Source of the DNA: Diplonema japonicum
Taxonomy: Eukaryota; Euglenozoa; Diplonemea; Diplonemida; Diplonemidae
NCBI GenBank assembly: GCA_964019335.1
Contig: OZ025672.1
Coordinates: 1-64,000, forward strand
Direction: 5' to 3'
DNA length: 64,000 nucleotides
The position numbers were made by a program, and so were the translations under genes. Below the pieces are notes generated by a model that saw only the letters and a program-made list of their open reading frames with translations, was not told where the DNA came from and did no database searches. This document shows positions 49,699 through 59,468 of the stretch, in pieces; position 1 is the first letter of the stretch; every line of letters begins with the position of its first letter.

Positions 49699-51018
49699 CT
49701 AGTAACGGTAGTGGGCGGGCTTGAAGGGACCCTCCACAGAGACACCGATGTACTCAGCCTGCTTGGCGTTGAGCTTGGTGAGCTTGGCACCAAGCTTGTT
49801 AAGGTGCGCGGCGGCAACCTTCTCGTCGAGCTCCTTGGGGAGGAGGAAGACCTCGGTCTGGATGCCCTTGGGGTACTTGTCGTTGTCCTTGTTGGTCCAA
49901 AGGTCGATCTGCGCGAGCACCTGGTTGGAGAAGGAGTTCGACATCACGAACGAAGGGTGGCCGGTGGCACAGCCAAGGTTCACAAGCCTGCCCTCAGCAA
50001 GAAGGATGATGTGCCTGCCGCTGGGCATGGTGTACCTGTCCACCTGGGGCTTCACCTCGATCTTCTCCTTGCAGTTCTCGTTCAACCAGGCGACCTGGAT
50101 CTCAGTGTCGAAGTGCCCGATGTTGCACACGATGGCGTCGTTCATCATCTTGGGGAAGTGCTCCTTGGTGATGATGTCGTCGTTGCCGGTGGTCGTCACG
50201 AAGATGTGGCACTCCTCAACAACGTCCTCCATGAGCACCACCTGGTACCCCTCCATGAGCGCCTGCAGGGCGTTGATAGGGTCGATCTCGGTCACCATGA
50301 CACGCGCACCGAAGTTGCGAAGGGCAGCAGCGCACCCCTTACCAACGTCACCGTACCCCGCAACGACGCAGGTCTTACCGGCGATCATGACGTCAGTGGC
50401 ACGCTTGATCCCGTCGACAAGGGACTCACGGCAGCCGTACAGGTTGTCGAACTTGGACTTGGTGACGGAGTCGTTCACGTTGATACCAGGGAAGGGGAGG
50501 GTCTTGTTCTTGCACCTCTTGAAGAGGGCCTTCACACCGGTGGTGGTCTCCTCGGAGACACCCACGATGCCCTTCACAAGGTCGTTGTCGAAGCCCTTGG
50601 AGAGCACAAGGTTGGTCAGGTCACCACCGTCGTCAAGGAGGATGTTGGGGTACCCGTTGCCGGAGAAGCCCTTGATGGTCTGCTCCACGCACCAGTTGTA
50701 CTCGTCTTCGGTCTCACCCTTCCATGCGAAGGTGGGGATCCCGGCCTTGGCCATGGCGGCGGCGGCGTGGTCCTGGGTGGAGAAGATGTTGCACGAGGAC
50801 CACCTCACCTCAGCACCGAGGGCCTTGAGGGTCTCCATGAGCACGGCAGTCTGGATGGTCATGTGGAGGCACCCAGCCACCTTGGCACCAGCAAGGGGCT
50901 TCTTCTCACCGTACTCCTCGCGAAGCTCCATGAGACCAGGCATCTCGTTCTCAGCAAGTTCGATCTCCTTGCGCCCGAACTCAGCGAGCGAGATGTCCTT
51001 AACCTTGTAGTCAGTCAT
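49699..51018 (-). CDS. AHCY: S-adenosylhomocysteine hydrolase
   Basis: An NAD-dependent cytosolic enzyme that splits AdoHcy into adenosine and homocysteine, keeping methylation reactions going. The 439 residues are full length. Landmarks: [27 protein letters not shown], the [19 protein letters not shown] active-site region, the NAD-binding [14 protein letters not shown] near residue 218, and the C-terminal KPAHYRY that reaches across to the neighbouring subunit. It lacks the extra internal loop of plant and many bacterial enzymes. The N-terminus ([21 protein letters not shown]) is close to trypanosomatid and animal forms. Codons are strongly GC-biased, the most extreme in the window, fitting high expression. 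The upstream acceptor is less obvious than elsewhere; CATCATAG lies about 50 bases before the ATG. Confidence 0.98.
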   Translation of the reverse strand: MTDYKVKDISLAEFGRKEIELAENEMPGLMELREEYGEKKPLAGAKVAGCLHMTIQTAVLMETLKALGAEVRWSSCNIFSTQDHAAAAMAKAGIPTFAWKGETEDEYNWCVEQTIKGFSGNGYPNILLDDGGDLTNLVLSKGFDNDLVKGIVGVSEETTTGVKALFKRCKNKTLPFPGINVNDSVTKSKFDNLYGCRESLVDGIKRATDVMIAGKTCVVAGYGDVGKGCAAALRNFGARVMVTEIDPINALQALMEGYQVVLMEDVVEECHIFVTTTGNDDIITKEHFPKMMNDAIVCNIGHFDTEIQVAWLNENCKEKIEVKPQVDRYTMPSGRHIILLAEGRLVNLGCATGHPSFVMSNSFSNQVLAQIDLWTNKDNDKYPKGIQTEVFLLPKELDEKVAAAHLNKLGAKLTKLNAKQAEYIGVSVEGPFKPAHYRY

Positions 51019-52314
51019 TGTTGGTTAATGTGATAAAAAGTTTGATGAAATACCTATTTTTTTTGTTTGTCGTTCTATGATGGTATGTGTTGTGGAAATA
51101 TTGGAATAAACCAATAAGAGAAAAAAAAAAGAAAACCCTCTTTCTTTCTTTTTTCTCTCGCTCGAGCATAGAAGTGCGAGAGGCAGGAGGGAAGAAGAAG
51201 AAAACAACAAAACAATCTTCTTTTTTTTTTCAATAGTGGAAATAACTACTAGTGGGGAAGAAGTATTCCCCTCTAAAGAAAAAAAAAAAAGGAAGAAGAA
51301 AAAAAAAGAACTGGATCCACGAAGTGCGCTTTTTTTCTTTTTATTTTTCCTAGCGCACCTCGCTATACAGATCTACATACAAATAGTATTTTTTAACATT
51401 AATAAGAAATCGTATTTAAATCCCTGATATTACATCAATTGAGGAAACCACTGTGTTCTCTTACACCAAAAATTATTCTTTTTTCTTTTTTGTTTTGTCA
51501 TGTTCCTAGTTGGTCATTCGAAGCGTGATAGATATTGATGAAGAGATCGGGTTTCTTCTTTTTGTAGTTTCCTGGGGGGAGGGGGAGAGAGGGGTACAGT
51601 GATTACTTCAATTCTCTCTTTTTTCATTTGTCGTTACCTTGTTGTCTCGTGCGAAGAAAATAATCTAGGTAAATTGAGGTGAGCAAATTACATTTTTTTC
51701 CTCTTTTTCTTTTTTTTGATTCTTTTTGAAAAAAAAAAAAAAAAAGGAAAAAAAGAAAAAAAGATCCCCGCATTTTTCATTCTACTGTACACTGAAAAAG
51801 AATCAGATTATCACGAGTAATAGGAGGTTTTTGCTGTTCTCATCCCCATCTAAATGTGCCTCAAAAAAAAAAAAGGAACATAAGATGGTTTCTTTTTCTT
51901 TGTTTTATTTCTTTTCTTCTTTCTTTAAGCTCAGCACGACGAGATTCTGTGCTGTAGAATGAGTGCCCAGGCCTCTTCCCTTTTCTTCTTTATTATTGTA
52001 CTATACAGAAGTTGTAAAAAAAAGGCAAAAAGTATGCGGCGAGCTGAAAGGTCACAGCCACCACTACATTGTCCCCTCCTCACATTCGGTATATTGTTAT
52101 CCAGAAAAAAAAAGAGAGGAAGAACTGCGGGCAAGCTAGAGGGGGCGGAAAAAAAAAAAAAAAACCTAATCACATAAAAACCGAACAGCCAGCAAAGCAG
52201 AGTAACTTAAAAGAAAAAAAAAACAATAATTTGGTATCTTGATTATTATCTCGTCAGTCTCTTAAAGTCAACAACAAAAGCCCAAAAAAAAAGCAGAATA
52301 TACATCTTCGGCTT
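51019..52314. other. AT-rich intergenic DNA
   Basis: About 1.3 kb of A- and T-rich tracts without a credible gene or recognised repeat copy. Frames of 60-80 codons translate homopolymers. Confidence 0.5.
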
Positions 52315-54093
52315 TTACTTGAACTTTCTGGCACGCCTAGAAAGGGTGACGGCAGCCGCGCTGCGAAAAGCAAAAAAGATGCCCACCATAATGAGGACGT
52401 AGGTGCCCCACGAATCACGGCTTACATCGCTGTTATAGATAAGCCTGTTCGTGACGTTGACGGCCGCAGAATTGTTGCTGGGAACGGCTGACTCTGCGAA
52501 CTCGATGATGGTGGCAAGGCCGATACTGTACTTCAGAGGGCAGACCCATTGGATCCATCTCATGAAGACAGGGATAGCATCTGCTGATACAAAAAACCCT
52601 GCAAACAAAATCTGCGGAACGTATATTGCAGGCACAAGGTTCACAGCCGCCTCTGCTCTTGTCGTTGCTGCGCCCAGCAGCAGCGCTGTCGATGCCGACA
52701 CAGCGGACAACAGCGTCAAGCTCAATACCAAATACAAGTAATTCCCCTGCATGTCCACCATGTAGTAGCATACAAGGGCGCTGACTGCCTGTTGCACGAA
52801 TGATGACGGTATCTCGACCATTGTCTTCGCAATGAAGTAAGCACTCGTGGAGTACGTCCCCACAGCGTACTCCCTGATGAACACAGCACGCTCAATGGGG
52901 AATACAAGAAGGAGGGGCTGCGCCGACAGGAACATGGCGTTCAACGTAAAGAAGACCAACGCGCCCCAATGATTGTTCACTTCCTTCATCACCTCGGTCC
53001 CGTCGTCGTTGCCCCACCTGTTCCCCGCGCCCTGAAACACAATGCCTGTCATCAACGCCAGCAGCACGCTCATTCCAAACCTCGCCCCCAACGTCATCTT
53101 GTCTCTGATGAATTGGTGGAACTCTCTCCTCAACAGGTGTGCCACCTGAACATGGAAGCTTGCTGTCGGGTTCCTCATCATGTCTACTGCCTTGTTGTCG
53201 TCGTGCGCCTCTTGCTGAGGTTCTTTTTGGAGGAGTGGTTCGATCTCCTCATCGGATAACGTCTGAAGTTTTCGCATCGCAAAGTCAGCAGGATTGTAGT
53301 TGGGCTTGCAGTGGTGGTTTCGCGCAGCGAAATAAGGCACGATGCCATCGATAGCACCATTGTACACCATCTGACCAAGCCTCAGGAACATCACACGGTG
53401 GAAGAGGTCGAACACCTCACTCGAAGGCTGGTGGATCGTGCAAATAATGGTGCATCCTTGCTCAGCAAGACCTCTTAAAAGCTTGATCAGCTCGGCGGCG
53501 CTGTGGGAGTCCAGCCCACTGGTAGGCTCGTCAAGGAAGATGAGGGAGGGAGAGGAGATGAGCTCCACAGCAACAGCAGTCCTTTTCTTTTCACCACCAG
53601 ACAGCCCAGGCATCATCACAGAGCCAATCATCGTGTCAGCACACCTCTGAAGACTGAGGGAGCTGATAGATCTTTCCACGAGCTCTTCACGTTCTGACGC
53701 TGAGGTATTAGGAAGCTTCAGGGCAGCCGTGAATCTAAGGCACTCCCTGGGTGTTTGTGTGGCGAAGAGGGCATCCTGCTGCATCACATAAGCAACCTTC
53801 TTCCTGTACTGCAAGGGGTCAATTGCTGCACCGTTTAAGGAGACTGTGCCTAACATATTCCCATACGGTGCCCTCCCAGCAAGGACGTTCATGAGGGTGC
53901 TCTTCCCGGCACCAGAGGGGCCCATGATGGCGGTTACCTCACCCGGCCTAAGCACACCTGATACGTTCTTCAAAATCTTCTTTGTTGCCTCCGGCACTTC
54001 AAAGCAAAGGTCTGTCCATTGCAGAGTAAGGCGCTCGCCCTTTGCATGGAGGGGGTTGGCAGGCAGGTCGTCGATGGGGACGATCTGAGACAT
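52315..54093 (-). CDS. ABCG half-transporter 1
   Basis: A 592-residue membrane exporter that should work as a dimer. The N-terminal ATPase domain has Walker A GPSGAGKST near residue 57, signature LSGGEKKRTAVAVEL, Walker B SLIFLDEPTSGLDSH and H-loop CTIHQPSSE. Six hydrophobic helices follow from about residue 340, with a polar loop after helix 5 (N-VTNRL glycosylation-type site). The order (ATPase first, then membrane) is that of the ABCG/White family, whose members move lipids, sterols or drugs. It is the last of three tandem paralogues in transcription order. It shares AARNHHCKPNYNPADFAM and EEIEPLL with the third copy (57548-59308), suggesting those two are closest. Start: ATG at 54093, five bases after CTCCGTCAG. 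Confidence 0.95.
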   Translation of the reverse strand: MSQIVPIDDLPANPLHAKGERLTLQWTDLCFEVPEATKKILKNVSGVLRPGEVTAIMGPSGAGKSTLMNVLAGRAPYGNMLGTVSLNGAAIDPLQYRKKVAYVMQQDALFATQTPRECLRFTAALKLPNTSASEREELVERSISSLSLQRCADTMIGSVMMPGLSGGEKKRTAVAVELISSPSLIFLDEPTSGLDSHSAAELIKLLRGLAEQGCTIICTIHQPSSEVFDLFHRVMFLRLGQMVYNGAIDGIVPYFAARNHHCKPNYNPADFAMRKLQTLSDEEIEPLLQKEPQQEAHDDNKAVDMMRNPTASFHVQVAHLLRREFHQFIRDKMTLGARFGMSVLLALMTGIVFQGAGNRWGNDDGTEVMKEVNNHWGALVFFTLNAMFLSAQPLLLVFPIERAVFIREYAVGTYSTSAYFIAKTMVEIPSSFVQQAVSALVCYYMVDMQGNYLYLVLSLTLLSAVSASTALLLGAATTRAEAAVNLVPAIYVPQILFAGFFVSADAIPVFMRWIQWVCPLKYSIGLATIIEFAESAVPSNNSAAVNVTNRLIYNSDVSRDSWGTYVLIMVGIFFAFRSAAAVTLSRRARKFK

Positions 54094-54640
54094 GTGTCCT
54101 GACGGAGGTGAGGATACAAGAACATATTTTTAAATACAGGGAAAAGAGAGTAAAGCGCCTTGACACAGGGGCTCGGAAGAAAGGAAGTAAAAGCGGCGAA
54201 AGAAACGGTGGAACAAATATGTGGTGCGAAGAAAGGATGCCACAGCAGGCTTCTCACACGAATCAGACGACCTTGGCAATACACCAACGGCAGGCAGGGT
54301 GTGGATTTTACGGGGTCTGACAACCCGCTTTCGTCTCACAACAAGTTAGATCCTGCCTGCTCGGTTATTGACAATGTAGAAAAATAATAAATAAACACAA
54401 AGGGCAAAGAGAGACAGAGCCACATATGCCAGAGATTCGCCGCGTGGGATAGTGCGACAGTGCATGCAGTTCTTTGAATTCGTAAAATTCGTAGCGCAAT
54501 GGATAATACATGGTTTCACACGAAGAAAAAGAGGAAGTGGCCGTTTGTCCGTACGGGAAGAAGCCTGAACGAAGCTTGTAACCCGTAACACGTCGTTGCC
54601 AACGTTCCCCAACAAAAAAAACACGAAAGCATAGTATCAT
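54094..54640. other. spacer between ABCG copies 1 and 2
   Basis: About 550 bases of mixed composition with fewer homopolymers than other spacers. A minus-strand frame (54346-54624) with a hydrophobic C-terminal stretch starts only at a GTG and is not supported as a gene. Confidence 0.45.
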
Positions 54641-56416
54641 CTATTTGAACGACCTGGAGCGCAAAGAAAGCACTACAGCCGCAACGGTACGAAAGACAAG
54701 AAAGATAGCCAGCAGAATAAGGACGTAGATCCACCAGGAGTCGCGGGAGATGTCAGACTTGTAGACAAGAGCGGCGGCTGCGTCTGTACGGTTGTCGGGG
54801 ACGGCTGACTCTGTGAACTCGACGATGGTGGCCAGCGACACACCGTACTTCAAGAAGCAGATGTACTGCAGCCATCTCATGTACACGGGGATCGAGTTTG
54901 ACGAGATGAAGAAGCCTGCGAAAAGGATCTGCGGGACATAGATAGCGGGTACAAGCTGCATAGCTGTCTCCACCGTTGTAGTCGCCGACCCCAGAAGCAG
55001 CGCCGTCGATGCCGACACAGACCCCAACAGCGTCATCGATAGAATGAGGTACCCCAGGTTCCCGTTCAGCTCCAGCAACAGATAGGCGATGCTCACATTG
55101 ATGCACTGCTGCAGGAGGATCGCGGGGATCTCAACGAACGTTTTTGCGATGAAGTATGCAGCTGTCCCGTACGTTCCTGATGTGTACTCCCTCATGAAGA
55201 CAGGCCTCTCAAGGGGGAACACTAATAGCAAGGGCTGCGCAGCAAGGAACATCGCATTAATGGCAAAGAATACCAACCCGCCCCAATGGTTGTTTACCTT
55301 GTCAGCGACGTCTGCTGGGTCCGTATCGTCGCCCCACTCGTCGCCCACACCCTGAAAGATCAGCCCCACGAGGACGGCCAGCACGATGCCCATGACGTAC
55401 CGTGCGCCCAAGCTCACCTTGTCACGGATAAACTGTTTCATCTCGCGCACTGCTAAGTACTTTAGCTGTTTGAAGAAGGGCGCCATTTTCGTGTCCAGTG
55501 CATCGCCGATGCCGTCCAGGTTGCTGGTGGCACGTAACATGCTGTTCCTCTTGTTGTCCATGGGCTTCAGGTCGTAGCTCTGCAGCAGTGTCATGGCGTG
55601 GTCAGCCGGGTTGTAGTTGCTGGGACAGTCGTGGCCTTCCCTCGCGAAGTACTCACAGATAGTCTTCACAGGTCCGCTGTAGATGGTGCGCCCGTCGCGG
55701 AGCAGCATCACTTTATCGAAGCTGTTGAACACCTCACTTGAAGGCTGGTGGATCGTGCACACAATGGTGTTCCCTTTGCTGGCAAGCATCTTCAGGATAC
55801 GGATCAACTCGGCGGCGCTGTGGGAGTCCAGCCCACTGGTAGGCTCGTCAAGGAAGATGAGGGAGGGAGAGGAGATGAGCTCCGCAGCGACAGCAGTCCT
55901 TTTCTTCTCACCACCCGAGAGCCCCGGAGCCATCACAGAACCGATCATCGTGTCAGCACACTTTGTGAGGCCAAGATCGGAAATGAGGGAGTTAACCAGC
56001 TGGGTTCGCTCCTCTTCTGTTTTGTCAAGAAGCCTCAAAGCCGCTGTGAAGTGGAGGCATTCTCTTGGAGTTTGTGTGGCGAAGAGAGCATCCTGCTGCA
56101 TCACATAGGCAAGCTTTCTTTTGTACTGAGAAGGTGAAACCGGCTCTCTGTTCAAAGAAACTGTCCCGCTGGCTATGCCGTGGGGTGCCCTCCCAGCAAG
56201 GACGTTCATGAGGGTGCTCTTCCCGGCACCAGAGGGGCCCATGATGGCGGTCAGCTCACCAGGGCGAAGGGTTCCTGAAATATTATCAAGAATCCTTTTC
56301 TGCTTTACATCAAAGCACAGGTCATCCCACCTGAGGGTCAGAGGGTCTGATTTGTTGTCCCCAGCTATAGCACCATAAGAGACAGAAGCTTCGGGGCTCA
56401 ATAGATTGTGCACCAT
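54641..56416 (-). CDS. ABCG half-transporter 2
   Basis: A 591-residue second member of the tandem set, with the same layout: Walker A GPSGAGKST, signature LSGGEKKRTAVAAEL, Walker B LIFLDEPTSGLDSH, then six membrane helices from about residue 345. The linker between ATPase and membrane domains differs from the other two copies (SYDLKPMDNKRNSMLRATS), suggesting divergent regulation. The C-terminus RSRSFK resembles KFK at the ends of the other copies. Start: ATG at 56416, which gives an N-terminus of normal length and lies about 22 bases after CTCACCACACCAG. The frame runs on upstream to 56563 but would cross that acceptor. Substrate unknown. Confidence 0.95.
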   Translation of the reverse strand: MVHNLLSPEASVSYGAIAGDNKSDPLTLRWDDLCFDVKQKRILDNISGTLRPGELTAIMGPSGAGKSTLMNVLAGRAPHGIASGTVSLNREPVSPSQYKRKLAYVMQQDALFATQTPRECLHFTAALRLLDKTEEERTQLVNSLISDLGLTKCADTMIGSVMAPGLSGGEKKRTAVAAELISSPSLIFLDEPTSGLDSHSAAELIRILKMLASKGNTIVCTIHQPSSEVFNSFDKVMLLRDGRTIYSGPVKTICEYFAREGHDCPSNYNPADHAMTLLQSYDLKPMDNKRNSMLRATSNLDGIGDALDTKMAPFFKQLKYLAVREMKQFIRDKVSLGARYVMGIVLAVLVGLIFQGVGDEWGDDTDPADVADKVNNHWGGLVFFAINAMFLAAQPLLLVFPLERPVFMREYTSGTYGTAAYFIAKTFVEIPAILLQQCINVSIAYLLLELNGNLGYLILSMTLLGSVSASTALLLGSATTTVETAMQLVPAIYVPQILFAGFFISSNSIPVYMRWLQYICFLKYGVSLATIVEFTESAVPDNRTDAAAALVYKSDISRDSWWIYVLILLAIFLVFRTVAAVVLSLRSRSFK

Positions 56417-57495
56417 CTTTTCTTTCGGTAATATAAACCTGGTGTGGTGAGTAAAGATCATGCTGAAAACTAGTTCTTTGTTTCTTTTGAGGGAAGGTGG
56501 CATGGGAGGGAGACAAAAATGAGTTGGGAGGGGATAAAGAAATAAAAAGTTATGACCATACATCCCGTTTTCTTTTTTTTTTTTTCCCGTCTTTCCTCTG
56601 AAAGCTCTTTGTATGATAAAGTATTGGATGAGTTACTCTTTCTTTGTTCTTTTCCTTTTCTCATCGTAATATTGGTTTTCTTTTTCTTTTTTCTCTTTTT
56701 CACGCCATTCTATTCATGCCTCTGGGGGGCTAGTGGTGAACCCTAACATAGTATAGCCTTTCTTTACATGATATTCTTCTTTTTCTCTCTGTTTTCTCTT
56801 CCTTCTTTTGGAATGTCGGAAACATCAACGACTTAACAAGAAAGTACACTACACAGAAGCTAGCTCTTTGAGGAGGGGGGGGGGGTTAAAGAATACTTTA
56901 AAACAAGAAAAGTTTGGACTCTCGGGCACCTATTTGTTCGTCTTCTAATTTATTTTTCCCTTTTTCCTTTTTTCCTATTCTTTCTTTTTTTTTCTCCTTT
57001 CCTTTTAACAATTCTCTCCATATGGTTTGCTCAAGAAAATAAAAAGGGGGGCCGTGTTAGGAATCGGCAGCAAATGATGGAGGACGCAATAAAAAAAAAA
57101 GAGAAATGCCAGAAAGCATCAAGCGCAGCGGGAAAAAAGAAAAAAATATACATTCGAGGCAACATCTTAAGCGAGGACACCCTTAAAAAAGAGAAAGAAC
57201 AAAAAAAACCCAAGAAGATTGGGGTACTTATTTCCCACCCCTGTCTACCCCATCCATCTCACTCCTTAAAAAATTAAACAGGCACTTTCCTTTTTTTTTT
57301 TTCTTCTGACTATATTCTTTGAGAGGGGAAGGGGTATAAAAAAAAGGGGGAAAGAGGATCTTACTCCTGGGCCGAACATCTCTCTTTTATTTTTCCTTTC
57401 TTTTTTTTTTTTCTTATCGTAAACCCGTCTTTCTTTCAGGGGGGAAGGGGGGGGTAGGATTGCTAGGAACCCAGAGACAGTGAATGATAAGGCGC

Positions 57496-57526
<31 letters not shown>

Positions 57527-57547
57527 CAAATTCTTCAAACCAATTCT
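56417..57547. other. spacer between ABCG copies 2 and 3
   Basis: About 1.1 kb of T-rich and G-rich tracts, including 21 T around 57506-57526, immediately downstream of copy 3. No gene or known repeat copy was recognised. Confidence 0.5.
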
Positions 57548-59308
57548 CTACTTAAACTTCTTGGAGTTCATAGACAACATGACAGCGGCGAGGATGCGGA
57601 AGGCGAGAGTCAACCCAAAGAGAACGATAACGTACCACCACCAAGAGTCACGGGAGATCTCGTACCGCCTGAAGATGTCGTCACCAAACGACTCACGGTA
57701 GTCAGGAACCGCCTCGTGGGAGAACTCAGCAGCAGTGACAAGCCCAAACCCGTACCTAAGGGGCATGACCCAGCTAAGCCACCTGCACCAAGACGGGACG
57801 GAGTCAATAGAAATAAAAAAACCACCAAAGAGGATCTGCGGGACAAGAAGAGCAGGCATCACATTGACAGCAGTCTCAACAGACCCAGTGCTGGCCCCAA
57901 GGAGCAGCGCCATCGACGACGACGCCACAGCCAACAATGTCAGAGACACCACAATGTAGATGAAGTTGCCCTGCAGGTCCATCATGAAGTAGTAGATGAC
58001 TGCTGCGGTGATCTGCTGCAGGAAGTGCGTTGGGACCTCAACGATCGTCTTTGCCAGGGAGTAGGCGGTCGTCCCGTATGTCCCTGTCGTGTACTCCCTC
58101 ATGAAGACAGGCCGTTCGATCGGGAACACGATAAGCAGCGGTTGCACCGCCAAGAACAAACACGACATCGAGATGAAGAAGAGCCCCCCTGTGTGGTTGT
58201 TGATGTCCTTTTCGATCTCCTGCAGGTCCGTCGAGTCGCCGCCCCACTCGTTCCCTGCGCCAAGGTACAGCAGCCCGCACAGCAGCGCAACGAACAGGTT
58301 CATCCCAAACCTCGCCCCCAACGTCATCTTGTCTCTGATGAACTGATACCATTCACGCACAACGAGCAGCCTCACCTGCGTCAAGAACGGTGCCGACCTC
58401 TCCGCGAAGAACCCGTTGCTGATCCCTTCGATCTGACTCGAGCACTTCACAGGCGTCACCGCAGAGGCAAGTGGTTGGATCTCCTCATCAGTGAGCGTCT
58501 GAAGCTTCTGCATCGCAAAGTCAGCAGGGTTGTAGTTGGGCTTGCAGTGGTGGCCCTGAGCGGCGAAGTGCTCCACAACACCTTCGACAGTACCGTTGTA
58601 CACCATCTGACCGAGCCTCAGGAACATCACACGGTGGAAGAGGTCGAACACCTCACTCGAAGGCTGGTGGATCGTGCACACAATGGTGCATCCTTGCGAG
58701 GCAAGCCTCCTTAAAATGCAAATGAGCTCATAAGCATTGTGGGAGTCCAGCCCACTGGTAGGCTCGTCGAGGAAGATGAGGGAGGGAGAGGAGATGAGCT
58801 CCACAGCAACAGCAGTCCTTTTCTTCTCACCACCAGAGAGACCAGGGATGTTGATGGACCCGATCATGGTGTCAGCACACCTGTTGAGGTTGAGCTGGTC
58901 GATGGTCTCGTTGATGAGGGCAGTTCGATCCTCGACACTCATCTCGGGAAGCTTCAGGGCTGCTGTGAAGTGAAGGCACTCCCTGGGTGTTTGTGTGGCG
59001 AAGAGGGCATCTTCTTGCATCACGTAAGCAAGCTTCTTCCTGTAAAGAACAGGGTCCACCGCCTCACCGTTCAACGAAATTGTCCCAGAAGTCTTCCCAT
59101 ACGGCGCCCTTCCCGCCAGCACGTTCAGCATCGTGCTTTTCCCAGCACCAGAAGGCCCCATGATGGCGGTTACCTCACCAGGGCGGAGTACGCCGCTTAC
59201 TTCTCTCAAGATCTTCTTCGTTCCCTTCGACGTCTCGACATCGAAGTCCACCGTACTCCAGCTGAGCGTCAGTTGCTCTTGTCCATTGGGGGCATCGGGT
59301 GCCGACAT
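57548..59308 (-). CDS. ABCG half-transporter 3
   Basis: A 586-residue first member of the tandem set in transcription order. Walker A GPSGAGKST, signature LSGGEKKRTAVAVEL, Walker B LIFLDEPTSGLDSH and H-loop HQPSSE are intact, followed by six membrane helices. It shares with copy 1 the segments AAQGHHCKPNYNPADFAMQKL and RDKMTLGARFGM, so copies 1 and 3 look like the most recent duplicates despite not being adjacent. Start: ATG at 59308, 24 bases after ACAACACTGCAG; the frame extends upstream through this acceptor to 59431. Confidence 0.95.
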   Translation of the reverse strand: MSAPDAPNGQEQLTLSWSTVDFDVETSKGTKKILREVSGVLRPGEVTAIMGPSGAGKSTMLNVLAGRAPYGKTSGTISLNGEAVDPVLYRKKLAYVMQEDALFATQTPRECLHFTAALKLPEMSVEDRTALINETIDQLNLNRCADTMIGSINIPGLSGGEKKRTAVAVELISSPSLIFLDEPTSGLDSHNAYELICILRRLASQGCTIVCTIHQPSSEVFDLFHRVMFLRLGQMVYNGTVEGVVEHFAAQGHHCKPNYNPADFAMQKLQTLTDEEIQPLASAVTPVKCSSQIEGISNGFFAERSAPFLTQVRLLVVREWYQFIRDKMTLGARFGMNLFVALLCGLLYLGAGNEWGGDSTDLQEIEKDINNHTGGLFFISMSCLFLAVQPLLIVFPIERPVFMREYTTGTYGTTAYSLAKTIVEVPTHFLQQITAAVIYYFMMDLQGNFIYIVVSLTLLAVASSSMALLLGASTGSVETAVNVMPALLVPQILFGGFFISIDSVPSWCRWLSWVMPLRYGFGLVTAAEFSHEAVPDYRESFGDDIFRRYEISRDSWWWYVIVLFGLTLAFRILAAVMLSMNSKKFK

Positions 59309-59468
59309 TTTTTTGTTCTTGGTGTTAGTAATCTGCAGTGTTGTAAGAGGAGGGGAAAAAAAGGGGAAACAAAAAGGTGCTTGCAGAATAAATTTAGAAC
59401 GCAACATAACTGATTTGAATGACACCCGCACTCCATAACTCGGAATGTATAACAGGGTGAGGGCTAGC

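Noticed and set aside
49711-51033. Plus-strand frame of 440 codons (and a second one, 49721-51010) opposite AdoHcy hydrolase
   Set aside because: Mirror frames of a strongly GC3-biased gene on the other strand; their products show no domain and the minus-strand protein is unmistakable.
54346-54624. Possible small membrane protein between ABCG copies 1 and 2
   Set aside because: No ATG at its start (GTG only), no clear acceptor site and codon use unlike the neighbours.
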